Source of the DNA: Triglochin maritima
Taxonomy: Eukaryota; Streptophyta; Magnoliopsida; Alismatales; Juncaginaceae
Direction of reading: 5' to 3'
DNA length: 64,000 nt
NCBI GenBank assembly: GCA_963682175.1
Contig: OY821771.1
Location: 7,377,001-7,441,000, forward strand
Shown: piece by piece, positions 13,305 through 25,397 of the stretch
How the letters are laid out: every line of letters begins with the position of its first letter
How positions within the stretch are numbered: the stretch's first letter is position 1
Translations under genes and position numbers: made by a program
The notes under the pieces: model-generated
Seen by the model: the letters and a program-made list of their open reading frames with translations, nothing else
The model's database searches: none
Told to the model about the DNA's origin: nothing

Positions 13305-13925
13305 TCTTCTGGAAGAGCTAGACTCGTATAGGTGGTTCAAGTCTTAGAAGGTATGTAAATGAAAATGTAATGACTCACTTTTGTAGTTACTTAGAGTCAA
13401 AATGGAAGGATATGCTTTTGACACAAATTTAGGTTGTAATCAACAACCTTGTGAGTTTAAATATGTCATGAAAATTTAGTAAACTATTGTGTATTATGTG
13501 TAGCTTTAAATGAACACTTAACCAAAACAGAAAGTCATAAACCACACATTCACATCAAAATTATTTGCATTTACAATCTGATTTGCCCTATCACTTCCAC
13601 ATTGCTAAAATGAACTAACGATATAGCAAACAGAACAGAGGACATTCAATTAAATCACAGATAACATGATCAGTAATATTATCAGCATGAATAAAATCAT
13701 AGCAGCAGCATCATAATCACATTCACCAACTGGGAAAACAGAGCGACAAAATAACATCCATATAAACACAAAGCCACCACTGATCCAACATTACAACTAA
13801 CAGGGGACATGTGAAAACATCAATGAAACATGCACATTTTTATTGATCAGTCAACACCCATGCCACATCAAAGGCCAAATATATAAGGACATCATAAAAA
13901 AGGATAAAAAGAGAGAGAAGAGGAC

Positions 13926-14577
13926 TCAGCCTTGGGATTCAGTTGAATCCCCCAAAGATCTAGAGTCATATAGGCCATGAGGGTCCATAGAAGCGAAATT
14001 ATCAACCACATCTTCATTGAAATCATTTTTTACAGAAGACACCTCTATTTTTTGTTTAGCATAAACTTTTGCAAATGTTCCAGCCCAATAAGTGGAATCA
14101 AGACCAGGGTCCCCTTTTCCACCATCAACGACCCCAATTCGTATCCTCCTCACCTCGTTGCTGTAACTGTGATCCTCACCGCAGTCGCCAATCAAATCAC
14201 AGTCACCATCACTGCATTTATATGACTCGGATTCCTGGGGTGGATCCGAGTCACTTGCCGATCTTAGATCAACACCATCCCTCCCCTGTTCCATCGGGAG
14301 ACGCACGTGGAGGGTCACTTATGACCTCCTCCCCTTGAGGGTTTTCGACCGCCTCAACCCCCTCAACAGTTGGTTCCTCCTTCCAAAAATCTCTGAAAAA
14401 TGATCTCAGAGACGGAGGAGTACTCGAATTTGTGCCGTATTTCTCCCTCAAATACTCAGCACTGTAACTGTGGTTGCCATCACAGTTTTTCCCCCATTCA
14501 CAATTTGGGTAATCAGAACACTCGTAACTTGAAGATCTAGGACCATGGGGACTCCCAGATCCACTATTGGGGTTCAT
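13926..14577 (-). pseudogene. Antisense frame with two CCCH-like fingers inside the mariner element
   Basis: Two overlapping minus-strand frames encode similar modules. The first (14577-14269) has YECSDYPNCEWGKNC then DGNHSYS, spacing C-x5-C-x5-C-x3-H. The second (14318-13926) has YKCSDGDCDLIGDCGEDHSYS in two parts, spacing C-x4-C-x5-C-x3-H. Both are preceded by a Ser/Pro-rich stretch, so the unit looks duplicated. The frames change within a purine run near 14285-14300. One single-base indel there would make a ~217-residue protein of two fingers. The spacing is shorter than in classical CCCH fingers (C-x7-8-C-x5-C-x3-H). I do not recognise the family. It starts ~470 bp inside the right end and converges on the transposase. 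Confidence 0.45.
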
Positions 14578-15052
14578 AGTGAAACCCTAGGAGAGAGAGA
14601 ATTAGATCGACGACCGGAAAATTAATTTCCAGTATGTTTATGACCAAGCCCACCAAAATTTCTCAAAATCTAACCAAGGAAACAAAGGTTTTGAACAAAA
14701 GACGGATCTAGAGAAAGAACACAGAAGCGGAGAAAGAGAGTGAACGAAGGAAGAGAGACAGAAAACTCTAGAGAGATGGAGAGACGTGAGGAGAGAGAAA
14801 GAGTCGTTGGGGGTTTTAATGCCTCGAAACAAAGCCCCAAAATAACAATGCATTCACTGACTTTTGCAAATAAAAAATAGGAGGGGCACGACTTATTAGG
14901 GTGAGTTGAGGGCAAAAGTGGAAAAAATGAGAGTGTTTCAGGGGTAAAAGAGTAAAAAATACATGTCCCAAAATGGAAATATTCCAAACGTAACCAACAA
15001 AAGGAAATGCCATAAAAGGAATACGTAACTAACAAATGGAACGGATGGAGTA

Positions 15053-15790
15053 TTAAAGTTCAGAAGTGCAAAACATAATTCAAGGAATAAATTGTAATTA
15101 ATTAATAAGAAAATTAGAATCAAATTTGAAGAGTTAATAGAAGAAGACCCCACGGGGAGAACAAAGATTGAGAATGACCCACGACAATTCCATAACGATT
15201 GTTTAACAACTCCACCGATTCTTGAAATTCTTCTTATCTTCCTTCTCTTTTGAGTTGCCCATATGTTTGATATGGATTCCCATATGCCCAAGATAACACT
15301 TGGATGTACCATTATATTTCTCCGTGCTTTGTACGGATCAACTCGTAACAAAATAAAATAATAGAACATATGTAACATTATCAGGAGATTTAATTCATTT
15401 TTGTCAAGATGTTTGATACAAAAGGTTATGAATTAGTAGTATAAATTCAAATGAAGTCAATTCTAACATGTAATGCAGTGATTATGCTAATTTAGTCAAG
15501 TGTCTATTCAAAATGTCTTTTGAAAAGATCTTTATGAAAATATAAAGGGTTAATTACAGTTTGCCCCCCGAACTATGCATTGGTATCACTTTGCCCCCCT
15601 GAAGTTTCAAAGTTAACAATTACCTCACCTGAACTTTAATTTTGTAACACTTTGCCCGATTGAACTTCAAAAACTCATTATTTAACACACATTCGACGTT
15701 TTTCCTAATTTTTTTGTTGTATCCCTAATACACTTCTAAACCTATATTTACGTGAAAGTTTGGATCGAAACGGAGGTCGGATATGGTTGT
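15053..15790. other. Intergenic with a short dispersed repeat
   Basis: 15053-15540 has nothing recognisable. 15545-15690 (GGGTTAATTACAGTTTG, then CCC-rich segments and AACTTTAATTTTGTAACA) matches the repeat at 10528-10665. Confidence 0.4.
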
Positions 15791-15799
15791 AATTTGGGT

Positions 15800-17225
15800 C
15801 GGATTGACACTCAACATACGTCCGACACAACATCGGACGACACAACCACAAGCCGGAACATCATCGACACCATCATCGCCGACAAAAACCTCGGCGGCAT
15901 CGCCAGCACAACTTCGGTGATACAACATATGTCCGACACAACATCGGACGGGTCCAGAACGTAGTCTGCAGGGTAATCATGCTCCACGAGCCATGCATCA
16001 ACATGCATTGGGATCCGGGATCCCTCAGGTCTGTTACTCTACAGAGAGTCAAGCAACAACACGTCACACCACTGTCCATCAACGGAGGTGGCGCGACCCA
16101 AGTGTCCACACTCTTCCACACGGTGGTCCCTGGGCAGGCACGAGCACATACCCATCGTCACCTCCTGGCTTACGCTCTAAGCGAGGACATGGGTTTTCGT
16201 GGACAAAGTTGACACAAACAACCACGAATTTAGTTCTGCGCACAAACGGTCGACCGAAAAAGCCTAACCGGTCGACCGTTCCCAAGAGGTTCGGTCGACC
16301 GGAAGTCTGCAACGATCGAACTCTTCTGAGCATCACATAAGTCCAAACGGTCGGACATCAATCTAAAACCGGTCGACCGAACACGAGGTCAAAAATCCAG
16401 ATTTGGTCAAAATCATACAAGTTTATTCGGTCGACCGACTCAATGGTCCCGGTCGATCGAAAACTACCAGGGTCATCATAATAGTCTACGTCATAGAACT
16501 GTCGAACAATATATCAAAATCGGTCGAACAACATGCATAATCATCAAGTACGCTTAAGTTCCGGTCGAACCAAAAGCAAAGGACGATCGACCGAAATCCG
16601 ACAGAAAACCTCCGACCCACCAGCATACATGCAACCGGTCGACCGCCACACAACATCGTTCGACCGGTGTTGGTTAAAGTTGGGCAAAATAGTAAAACTT
16701 GTCGACCGCCCGAAGGCACCGGTCGACCGTTGGTCGACAGCAACCCCGCACCAGTCGAGGATTTTAATCCGTTTTCTCATCGACGGCGAGGTCTCCGACC
16801 TCCCGCGACCGACCACAACATCACCCCGACATGGGTGAGCAACAAATCAAACTAAAGAATCGGCATACCTCAACACAAAACGGAGCACACCGGAGATTTG
16901 CTCAACGTCGGAAGCCTCCACGATCACGCCGCGCCTCGCACACCCTGCGTCGACGCCGCCTCAAGCTCGTCCCCCTTCACCAGAGCTGCTGCAACGTCCT
17001 CTGGTCGCCGGAAAAGAAGAGAGAAAAGGGCGAGAGATGAGTGAGCAAGTGAGAGAGAGAGAGAGAGAAATATTGATGGATTTGCTTTAAACCCAACACA
17101 ACCCACTCCCCGCTACAGTAACCAACCCCTACCCATCACCCATCACTATTCTTCCTTCCCTTCCCCATGCTAAACCTCCACTAATCACGAGATTAGCCCA
17201 CTAACCAAGGTTAGAGTCCTAATAG
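15800..17225. mobile_element. 5'-truncated copy of LTR-A
   Basis: Aligns in order with the intact solo LTR at 18919-21060. Shared blocks are CCGACACAACATCGGACG, GGGATCC..GATCCCTCAGG, the TCCCTGGGCAGGCACG block, the CGGTCGACCG array (16245-16735) and the final GGTTAGAGTCCTAAT. The first ~900 bp of the LTR are missing and no target duplication is visible, so this is an older, truncated copy. Confidence 0.6.
16245..16735. repeat. CGGTCGACCG palindrome array in LTR-A copy
   Basis: The 10-bp palindrome CGGTCGACCG, or a one-base variant, recurs roughly every 25-80 bp, for example near 16247, 16269, 16292, 16370, 16428, 16636 and 16719. The sequences between repeats are otherwise unlike each other. 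Confidence 0.75.
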
Positions 17226-17670
17226 AAGGGGGAAGCCAAGTCATTGTGCCTATGTTAATGAATCTTAATCATTTACATAGCAGTCTAGAGTATTTGTTAA
17301 TCTATAGCCATAGTAGTGTAGTCGTGTAGAGGATTCATTAACATAGTACTTCACTTTGTTAGTAAATTCATCTTAATCATTTGTATTGATCACAACCAAC
17401 AAAGTAGATTAACCCATACTTCATTAAGCCGATATCAACAAGTCTTAAATTTTGAACATTAGATATGTATCGCACTTGGTTGTATCAAAATCGTGTGTCA
17501 TGTTGTCGATGTTCTCATTTGTGGTCCCGCTAGCCAAATTTTCGATTGTTGATCGTCATGATAAGTATATCCATAATGCAATATATAATTTACCTTCATG
17601 AATTTACTTGTGTAATTTATAACATCTCAAAATAAAGATTGACTTATATAACCTTTTTTATGTAAGTTTT

Positions 17671-18317
17671 TGTTAAAATCCAACACTAACCCAAGCCCAA
17701 GAAGTAATATTATTTCGGTCAATTATTAGTCTAACCCATTAAGTCCAATTTTTAGAGAATTTATAGTCTAGATGTTTCTTCCTTATCCATTACTAGGAAG
17801 CTTCTTAGAAGTTTTAAAGTTTAGAATATGGTTGAGCACCGATCCAAACCCGTACCATCACCAGGTTCTGGATCAAAGACCGGACCGGTCGGATCCGGGT
17901 TTGGATCAGACCGGATCGGGACCAGGTTTTTTCTATTAAAATTGGGAAATGGACTTGGTCTGGACCGGAACCCAGTCTGTCGCCAGGGTCCTGTCCGGTC
18001 CAAAAACCCGGACCAGACCGGCTTATGCTCTCCCCTAATTTAGAAACTTCAATTATTCAACAAATTTAACTCACACTTATAAATAGAGGTCATCTCACAT
18101 TCCAAACCATCCAAGTGAAAAATTGTCCACAACACAAAAAGTGAATCTTGTGTAGTAGTGTGAGTGAGTAGTGTAGTCATTTGTTAGAGAGTGTAAGTGA
18201 GAATCTTGTAGTGAGGAGAAAAGTATTGTAGTGTGTTGTGTTGTGTTGTTGTAACAATATTAGTTGTGCAATACAAATATTATTGTTCTTTCCCCTCTAC
18301 CTCTTCTCTACTCAACA
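17671..18317 (+). mobile_element. Possible solo LTR of another family (647 bp)
   Basis: Begins TGTTAAAATCC and ends CTACTCAACA, with a TATAAATAG box near 18080 and a transcribed-type repeat downstream. Flanks GTTTT and ATTTT agree at four of five bases. A GGACCG-type MITE (17827-18037) sits inside it. The boundaries are less certain than those of LTR-A and LTR-B. Confidence 0.4.
17827..18037. mobile_element. GGACCG-rich hAT-type MITE, copy 1
   Basis: The interior is dominated by GGACCGG/CCGGTCC motifs. The ends are a decayed TATGGTTGAGC on the left and GCTCTCCCCTA on the right. An 8-bp flank, GTTTAGAA (17819-17826) against ATTTAGAA (18038-18045), agrees at seven of eight positions. Confidence 0.6.
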
Positions 18318-18913
18318 ATTTTGGGCTATATATGGTTCTGTTGAAAAGCCTAAACAAATCCTTAACAGAAGAAAATAACATCATAATGTGTTTATAAAAG
18401 TAAAACAATCAGGTGCTAATTTTGGTCAGTTTGAACAATCATCTAATCAGAAATTATATGTGATGCAACCTTACTTCTTGGGGGTCTGTCAGTAGTGTTA
18501 GATGTGGGAGAAGGACAGGGAGCACCAGACCGAGCCACCCCAGAAACACCCCCTCTACCAGGCGCACATGGACCTCTAATCAGCGGTTCAGAAGTCGTGT
18601 CTGGTGGGCTGCTTTGACTCGCCTTGTTCTCTATGCTGAGGGCATTTTATTGCCATCACTAGATCCATACTTTAATCTACTCAATTGGTGGACATGAATG
18701 AAAGAAGAGAACTCACTACTTAACACTCATAAGCAAAAATGAGATTCACACCAAACTCATCTTTTCTTTCTTCTTTCTCACTTGACTTGACTTTACTTGA
18801 CTTGTATACAAATGGAGAACTCTTGTGTTTTATATAGGCACTTACAAAGACTCTTCAACTTAACCTAAAACACAAACATAACATAAACTACATAAAGATA
18901 ATAATTCAAGATC
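18318..18913. other. Intergenic, no gene seen
   Basis: A GC-richer patch at 18480-18640 lacks a sustained frame. It could be a captured gene fragment or a decayed repeat, but I cannot assign it. Confidence 0.3.
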
Positions 18914-18918
18914 ATTAC

Positions 18919-21060
18919 TGTAACATCCCGAAACAGCGGAAAATTTAAAAATTCATAATCAAGACAAAGAGCACAATAATCAAGGCAGGACTGTTACTTC
19001 TCATAAACAATATAGCGGTGCACCATAATACATCAGAGTTTGCCAAAATGAATACATGATTACAACAAAACGACAAGGGAAGATAAACGTAATCATGTGG
19101 ACCTCAATGGTCTGACTAGAGGATCCGACTCCAAATGCGCGCGCCCGCCGATCACCACCCCACTGGACCTACTGCGGTCCTGAAAAAGATGCAACAACAA
19201 TGCCTGAGTTTCCAGAAAGGAAACCCCGTACGCCAACTCACCTATATGCATGCATTACACAATGAACCTATCATACTAGTAGCGTGTCATGGCATCGACA
19301 GAAATGAAAACAGTTCCCCCGAAGGGTAAAACGGGACATCAGTTCGACAATCAACAACGAGTCTCCCGAGGAGACCTACTGCAGGCACATGCAGCCTTAC
19401 AGCACGCGACATCGCACCCCCCACACGCGGCTACACTACTCAAGGGTTCGGCAGGGAGCCTCTGTCACGCCTGCGCGCCGATAGAATACAGATCTGCAAA
19501 TCTCAGTGGTCGGAGCCACAGGGACCAACGGGGCCGTCGCCCGGAAGGTATAACAACAACATCTCGGTAGGTGCCCAGCCGAGGAAAACAACATAGCCGG
19601 CACAGCCTCGGCCCAACAATCATCATCGCCGGCACAACCTCGGCGGCATCACCGGCACAGCATCGATGGTCCATCACAACAGTCCGGCATAACATCGGAC
19701 AGATCCAGACCGAAGTCTGCCAGGTCATCGGGTTCCTCGAGCCGCAAACACCAACCGCGCCGCTATAAAAGCAAGGCAGCGACCTCCGTAGCCCGTGGGC
19801 CGGTAGTAACCTCACCCAACGCTAGTTGCGTACTCGCACAACATCAACACTGGGATCCGCGATCCCTCAGGCCTGCTATACTACAAAGTGCCCAACAATC
19901 ATCTCAAGTCACGGTCCATACTCGGAGGTGACGCGTCCCGAACACCCACACTCTTCCCAACGGCGGTCCCTGGGCAGGCACGCATCACGCGCCCACCGTC
20001 ACCTCCCGGCTCACGCACAAGGCGAGGACACGGGTTTCCGTGGCAAAGTTGGCGTTCAAAAAGGGATCAAGGAATTCTGTTCTGGGCCCAAACGGTTGAC
20101 CGTAAGAGGTGATTCGGTCGACCGTTTCCAGAAAGGAATCGGTCGACCGTCCCTAACACGGTCTACCGCTGCGCACAGAACACAATCCCCCCAACGGTCT
20201 ACCGAAGGTCTAAAACCGGTCGACCGAACGAGGTCAAAATTCGGAGTCTGGTCAACATTACAATCCAGTCTATCGGTCGACCGACTCAGGTCCCGGTCGA
20301 CCGAAAACTAACATAACATCTTCTACATCATTTTAATCCATCGGTCGACCGACTCAGGGGTCTCGGTCGACCGAACTCAAGCCTACGTCCGAACATCATG
20401 CAATATAAACCAATAAACTTAAGTTCCGGTCGACCGAACACAAGGCCTCGGTCGACCGAAACGCAACAGGCAGTAAAGATATACATGCAATCGGTCGACC
20501 GCCCAAGGGCCGGTCGACCGTCCGGTCCTCTTCAACCTCGCGCCAGCCGAGGTTTCTTCGCCCAAACGCGACGTCGGAGAGGCCTCCGACCACCTCCGAC
20601 CGACCAACACAACCCTCTCATTAGGGTTAACAATAAACCACACTAAGGAGCGGCGTACCTCAACCAACGACGACGAACCGCCGGAGCAACGCTCGCGCCT
20701 CCGTCACCTCCGCACGCGCGACCTCTTCCCCGCGATGACCTCCTCACGCCGGAGCCGATCTTCCGCCTCCGTCACTGACCTCGCGAGCTCCGTTCTCCTC
20801 CGCTGCCGCCGGAAATGAAAGGAGAGTGTGAGGAAGGTGGTGAGAATGGAATGGGAAAAGAAGAAGATGAAATGGGTTTCCTCTCCTTAAAAACCCAACC
20901 CATCAACCCACACCACTCCACCACACCCCCACACACGTAGCCCATCCCCTAAGCCATCACTTCCTCTCTCTCTCTCTCCACCAAAGTCAAACCCATCCAT
21001 ACCTCCTTCTCTCCTCTTAATCCCTTCATTAACTCTCTAATCTAGGTTAGGGTTCTAACA
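18919..21060. mobile_element. Solo LTR-A (2142 bp)
   Basis: Begins TGTAACATCCCG and ends GGTTCTAACA. A perfect 5-bp duplication ATTAC flanks it (18914-18918 and 21061-21065). No gag or pol is attached, so it is a solo LTR left by recombination between two LTRs. The CGGGATGTTACA end (read on -) resembles LTR ends of plant Gypsy/chromovirus elements, so the sense strand may be minus. A TATAAAAG near 19766 on + points the other way, and orientation stays open. A CGGTCGACCG array lies at 20115-20525. Confidence 0.88.
20115..20525. repeat. CGGTCGACCG palindrome array in solo LTR-A
   Basis: More than ten copies of CGGTCGACCG in ~410 bp, for example near 20116, 20141, 20217, 20274, 20293, 20342, 20363, 20427, 20448, 20492 and 20511. 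Most are intact palindromes. Flanking bases vary. Confidence 0.85.
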
Positions 21061-21065
21061 ATTAC

Positions 21066-22170
21066 AACCTCTACTTAAATTGCATCATAAAATATGACGA
21101 AAATCATAGAGAAATGAAGAGACTCTGTCTCTTCCTTTCCTTCAACCTTTTGTCTTTCATCTTGTTGAGTCATCAACTCCTAGATGACTCACCCTCCATA
21201 GGTGATGTGGCTAGTGACTAGGATGTCACTTAGGATTAAGTTCAATTCTCAATAAGTAGTCACCATCCAAAATGCAAATCATCATTCAGAAATGGACACT
21301 TTATAATGGGAAAGTTAAGTATTCCACTGGAAACAAGATCACTCATGTTTGAACAATGCAGAGATATGGTCCTAAATTGAGCTCTTGTTTGGTAAGGATT
21401 GTGTGAAGCACTTACAGCAGAAAATTGTAATGAGACCTAACAAGATGTATCATCTGTTTGCCAACAGGGAAACACTGCCCAGAGACCACCAACTATGATG
21501 AGGCTTTCTTCTTTGATGGTATCATGACAAGCTACATACCATCGTAAACATGTTATGAGGGTCCTATCTGTTAAAGGGTATGTTCTTTTCCCATTGTTGT
21601 TCCTTTCGGATTATCATTTTTAACAACACTTTTACCAAATACTTGGAAGTCGTTCTATGCTATAAATATTGCCTTGATTTTTGTTTTTCAGTTGAAATCT
21701 TATAATTTGAAAGAGAACTTATGGACTGAGTTTTATAACAAGGAAAAGCCTAGATAGATTAGGCTACTAAAAGTCAGGAAAAGGATGTAGAAAAACAAAA
21801 CCACAACTATACCATCATTTCATTTTTATAACTTCAACCTTTAAATTCAGGAATTTAATGGCATGAAATTCAAATATTGTCGTCAGACATGATTAGTAGT
21901 TTCTTGGATGCATTGCCATACCCTTGTGAACTCAAATAACTTTTGAAAGTGGCTACTAAATTCATACTTCAACCTTGTTTTAATGCTCTAACAGAAGAAA
22001 AAAATATGGAAACTTCAAAAACAATCAAACAAGAAACTTATGTCAATTAAAAAAAACCACACAGCAAATCCCCCTTAAGTTAAAAAGTAAAAATGAAATC
22101 ATGGCATTGGTATAGCATGGGAATTCTAATAAGAAATGTATGATCCTAATTAACTTCTTACCAATTTTTA
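21066..22170. other. Intergenic / 3' flank of the receptor kinase
   Basis: No coding frame or clear repeat. The last few hundred bases lie downstream of the minus-strand kinase stop and probably held its 3' untranslated region. Confidence 0.4.
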
Positions 22171-25100
22171 TCAGTCATCTCCAAAGTTGGAAGACGAAAT
22201 TCCAAACGACGAAGCAAAAGTGACACTGGAATCCCCTTCTACATATCTCTTCAAACGATCCAAATCATCGGCAACATCAAGCATTGTCGGTCTCGTGGAT
22301 GGGCTCCCTTGTGTGCAAAGGAGGCCAACTTCAATGAGCTCCCCGTAGGCAATCTCCCACATCTTCCTCACCTCTGGACCCTCCTCCCTCGTGGCACTTG
22401 TTATTAAGAATGGATCAAAAATAGTTGTGAAACCTCTGTAGTAGTGGCTCTTGACCCATCTATGAAGGGTGACTCCACCCACAAACATCTCATCTGTTGG
22501 TCTCTTCCTTGTCACTATTTCAAGTACTAGAACTCCAAAGCTATAGACATCACCTTTTGTCGACCTGATCGAGCCAAATCCATACTCTGAAAGTGAAAGT
22601 TACTACTCTAACTTAGATGTCACATATAAAGTGTATGCTTATTATTCAACTGGAATGGCTTTAAATCATTAGTAACTACAACAATCTCTGCATAATCCAT
22701 GAAGAACTTCCCCTTGTTACTTATGTTGTTATTACACTCCAATTAATAAAAATATTTGAACTTTAACATAATGTTTGGAAGAGATTATAATTTTTAATTA
22801 CATAATAGCTGAAAGTTTGTGAAACAAAAGCAAACCTGGTGCAATATATCCAACAGATCCATGAAGCATATTAGTAGTAGAATTTCCAGCATCCTCACCA
22901 ATACTACCTCCCCCGTCCACACTAGTGACCAACCTCGAGATCCCGAAATCCGACACCAAAGCAGTGAAGTCATCATTAAGAAGCACATTGCTCGGCTTCA
23001 AGTCGCAGTGTATGACCCTCATAGGAGAGTGGTGGTGCAAGTACGCCATTCCCTCGGCAATGTCGCTACAAATGTTGATCCTCTTGGCTAAGCTGAGGTC
23101 CGAAGAGCCCATGTATAAATGACTCTCTAAGCTCCCATTGCTCATGAAAGGAAGAATTAGAGCCTTGAAGTCCGGCAAACTACACGCGGTTATGATCCTC
23201 ATGAGGTTCCGGTGCCGGATTCTCTTGAGGACTTGGCATTCTCTATTGAAACTTTTGCTTAAGTTTCCGGTCTGAACCTGTAAGACTTTGACTGCCACTA
23301 TGGTTCCGTCGGGCATTATTCCCTTGTACACGCGCCCAAAGCTTCCCGTGCCTATCAATCTGTCCTCGTGAAATCCTGCGGTTGCTGTTTGCAGCTCTTT
23401 GTAGGTGATTCTTGGATAAGATGTCCTCAACACCACAGCTTGATCTCTAGTGGTGTCATGTCCATGTGATGTTAATGTTCTTCTGATCTTTTGGATGCCC
23501 ATCACGCAACCAATTGTCGTGAGAAAAGCCCCGACCGATGTCGCTATGGATACCGGAATCAAGAATTGACGCGTCTGTCGCCAATCTTTTCTTTTAGAAA
23601 GGCTGGACTTAGACCGACGGAGATGTGGATTGCCAATAAATGAGAGGTTGTTGAACGACGAAAAGATTCCTCCGGAGGGTATGATTCCACTAAGATCGTT
23701 ATACGAGAGGTTCAACAGGAGTAAGCTTGAGCAATTGCTAAGAGATAATGGAATTTCACCCGTTAAGAAGTTGTTGGAAACATCCAAAACCGCAAGACTT
23801 TGTAAACCGCCAAAGGATTCTGGGAAGGAGCCTTTAAGTGAATTATGTGAAAGATTTATCCGTTCGAGAGCAGAGCAACTCGAAAGCTGAGGTATTATGT
23901 TGCCTGTGAGATTGTTCGCCGAAAGATCAATTTCTTGAACTTGTTGCATTTTACTAAGCTCTAATGGAAGATGCCCTTCGAGACGGTTGTTCGACAGGTT
24001 CAAGAAAATCTTTGCTATCCCCGATATTTCTTTCGGAATCTCGCCTTCCAATTTGTTGTATGACAAGTTTAGTTTGTTTATGTCTTTGCATTCTCCGAGA
24101 CTCCGAGGGATTACCCCCGAAAACTTGTTGTGTTGACTGAACAAATATGTGAGTCGCGAAAGATTACCGAGTGAGGTGGGGAGTTCACCAGATAAGTTGT
24201 TGTTTGACAAGTCAAGGAGCCCGAGCGAGGTGAGATTCCCAATCGAATGAGGAACTTCCCAGGTTAAAGAGTTATTCGACAACATCAACTGCTCTAGCCT
24301 TGGAAGTAAACCGATCTCGTCCGGAATTTTTCCTTCTAGAAGGTTGTTGGACAAGTTCAGGAGTGTTAAGTTCACAAGATTGCCAATGCCGGAAGGAATG
24401 AAGCCACCGATTATGTTGTCGTTGAGATTGATGGTCGATAATTCCAGTGTTAGCTCACCGATAAGGTGAGGAATACGCCCAACAAGGCCGTTTCCTGCTA
24501 GCTCAAGTTCAGTCAGAGTAGTGCAGTTCAGAAGTGAAACAAAAAATGGTGTGAGGTTGGTGTTGTTGTCTTGACTGATAAAGTAGTTATCCGATAAGTG
24601 AAGATCTTCGACATAATTCAGCTTTCCAATCATTTGGGATGGCAGTTCGCCAGAGAGTTGATTGTTTTCTACATCCAACAAGTAAAGGAAAGGCGAATTC
24701 AAAAGCGAAAGAGGAAGTTTGTCTGTCAAGCGATTCGAGTAGAGGTTGAGGTAAATCAGGTCCCGCAATTCGTTCCCTAATTCCGGTGGTATACGGCCAG
24801 TGAAGCCATTGTTTTAGAGCTCCACCACAATCAGATAACTACAATTGCGAAATACTGAATTCGGAATATCACCCGTTAAGCGGTTGCTTCCGAGATCAAG
24901 GTACCCGAGGCCCGAGAGTCGCGAGAAGGATTCAGGAATGGGACCATCTAACAGATTGTTGGAAAGCCTGAGCCCATTGAGGCGTCTCAGTGAAGAATAA
25001 TCCGGCGATATACGTCCCGAAAGACGATTCTCCGATAAGTCGAGCTGTTGTAAGCTAGTCAGGTTCGCGAGCAACGGAGATAACTTCCCTTGTAAATTCG

Positions 25101-25369
25101 TGCGGTTGAGGAGGAGTTGCACCACATGAAGGTGCCATTTGTTGCAAACAACGCCCTGGAAGTCACAAACGTGTGTCGAATTCCGCCAGCTAGTTAGCGT
25201 GCCTTGCGGGTCGGAAATGCTGCTCTTGAAGGCCAGAAGTGTAGCTTTCTCTAAGTGAATTCCTGCATGATGGATGGAACAAAGTGTAGTGTTGGGAAAG
25301 AAGAAGAAGAGGAGGAGAAGAAGAAGAAGAAGAAGAAAGTTTGAATTTTTTATCCACTCTATGGGCCAT
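22171..25369 (-). pseudogene. LRR receptor-like kinase, non-RD type, with premature stop and N-terminal frameshift
   Basis: A plasma-membrane leucine-rich-repeat receptor kinase of the At2g24130 type. Exon 1 is 25369-22836 and exon 2 is 22586-22171; the 249-bp intron splits the kinase after GYIAPG, at the APE motif. Order: a putative signal peptide with a run of Leu/Phe, an LRR N-terminal cap (LLAFKSSISDP, VCDFQGVVC), about 17 LRRs, a transmembrane segment (~23560), and a Ser/Thr kinase. The kinase has GTGSFGRVYKG, VAVKVL, IHCDLKPSNV and SDFG. HCD in place of HRD makes it non-RD, a class often linked to immune receptors. Two breaks are visible. A TAA at 24814-24816 interrupts an otherwise canonical repeat (VEL*NNGFTGRIPPEL). 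The only upstream ATG (25367-25369) is one base out of frame across an A6 run at 25346-25351. A solo LTR lies from 25398 upwards. It is a probable pseudogene, or a sequence with errors. Confidence 0.82.
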
Positions 25370-25397
25370 GTATGGGGGTGTGCATTAGAGGTCTATG

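Larger units (their letters stand above)
12228..15050 (+). mobile_element. Mariner-like element (plant Tc1/mariner), internally deleted
   Basis: Terminal inverted repeats CTCCCTTCGTTCC (left) and CTCCATCCGTTCC (right, read on -) continue into a shared TTTGTTAGTTACGT. TA duplications flank both ends (12226-12227 and 15051-15052), the Tc1/mariner signature. The element holds the N-terminal half of a transposase on + and a convergent frame on -. The catalytic DDD domain expected after the DNA-binding region is absent, so the element cannot move on its own. Confidence 0.85.

Noticed and set aside
15725..16816. Several overlapping frames on both strands
   Set aside because: They run through the LTR-A copy and the CGGTCGACCG palindromes, where GC-rich repeats keep frames open; no domain is seen.
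16200..20600. CRISPR-like array of short repeats with unique spacers
   Set aside because: The decamer is palindromic and irregularly spaced, lies within plant LTRs, and the genome is eukaryotic.
19135..20667. Frames of up to 161 codons in LTR-A
   Set aside because: Solo LTR with clean target duplication; frames overlap on both strands and show no gag or pol motif.
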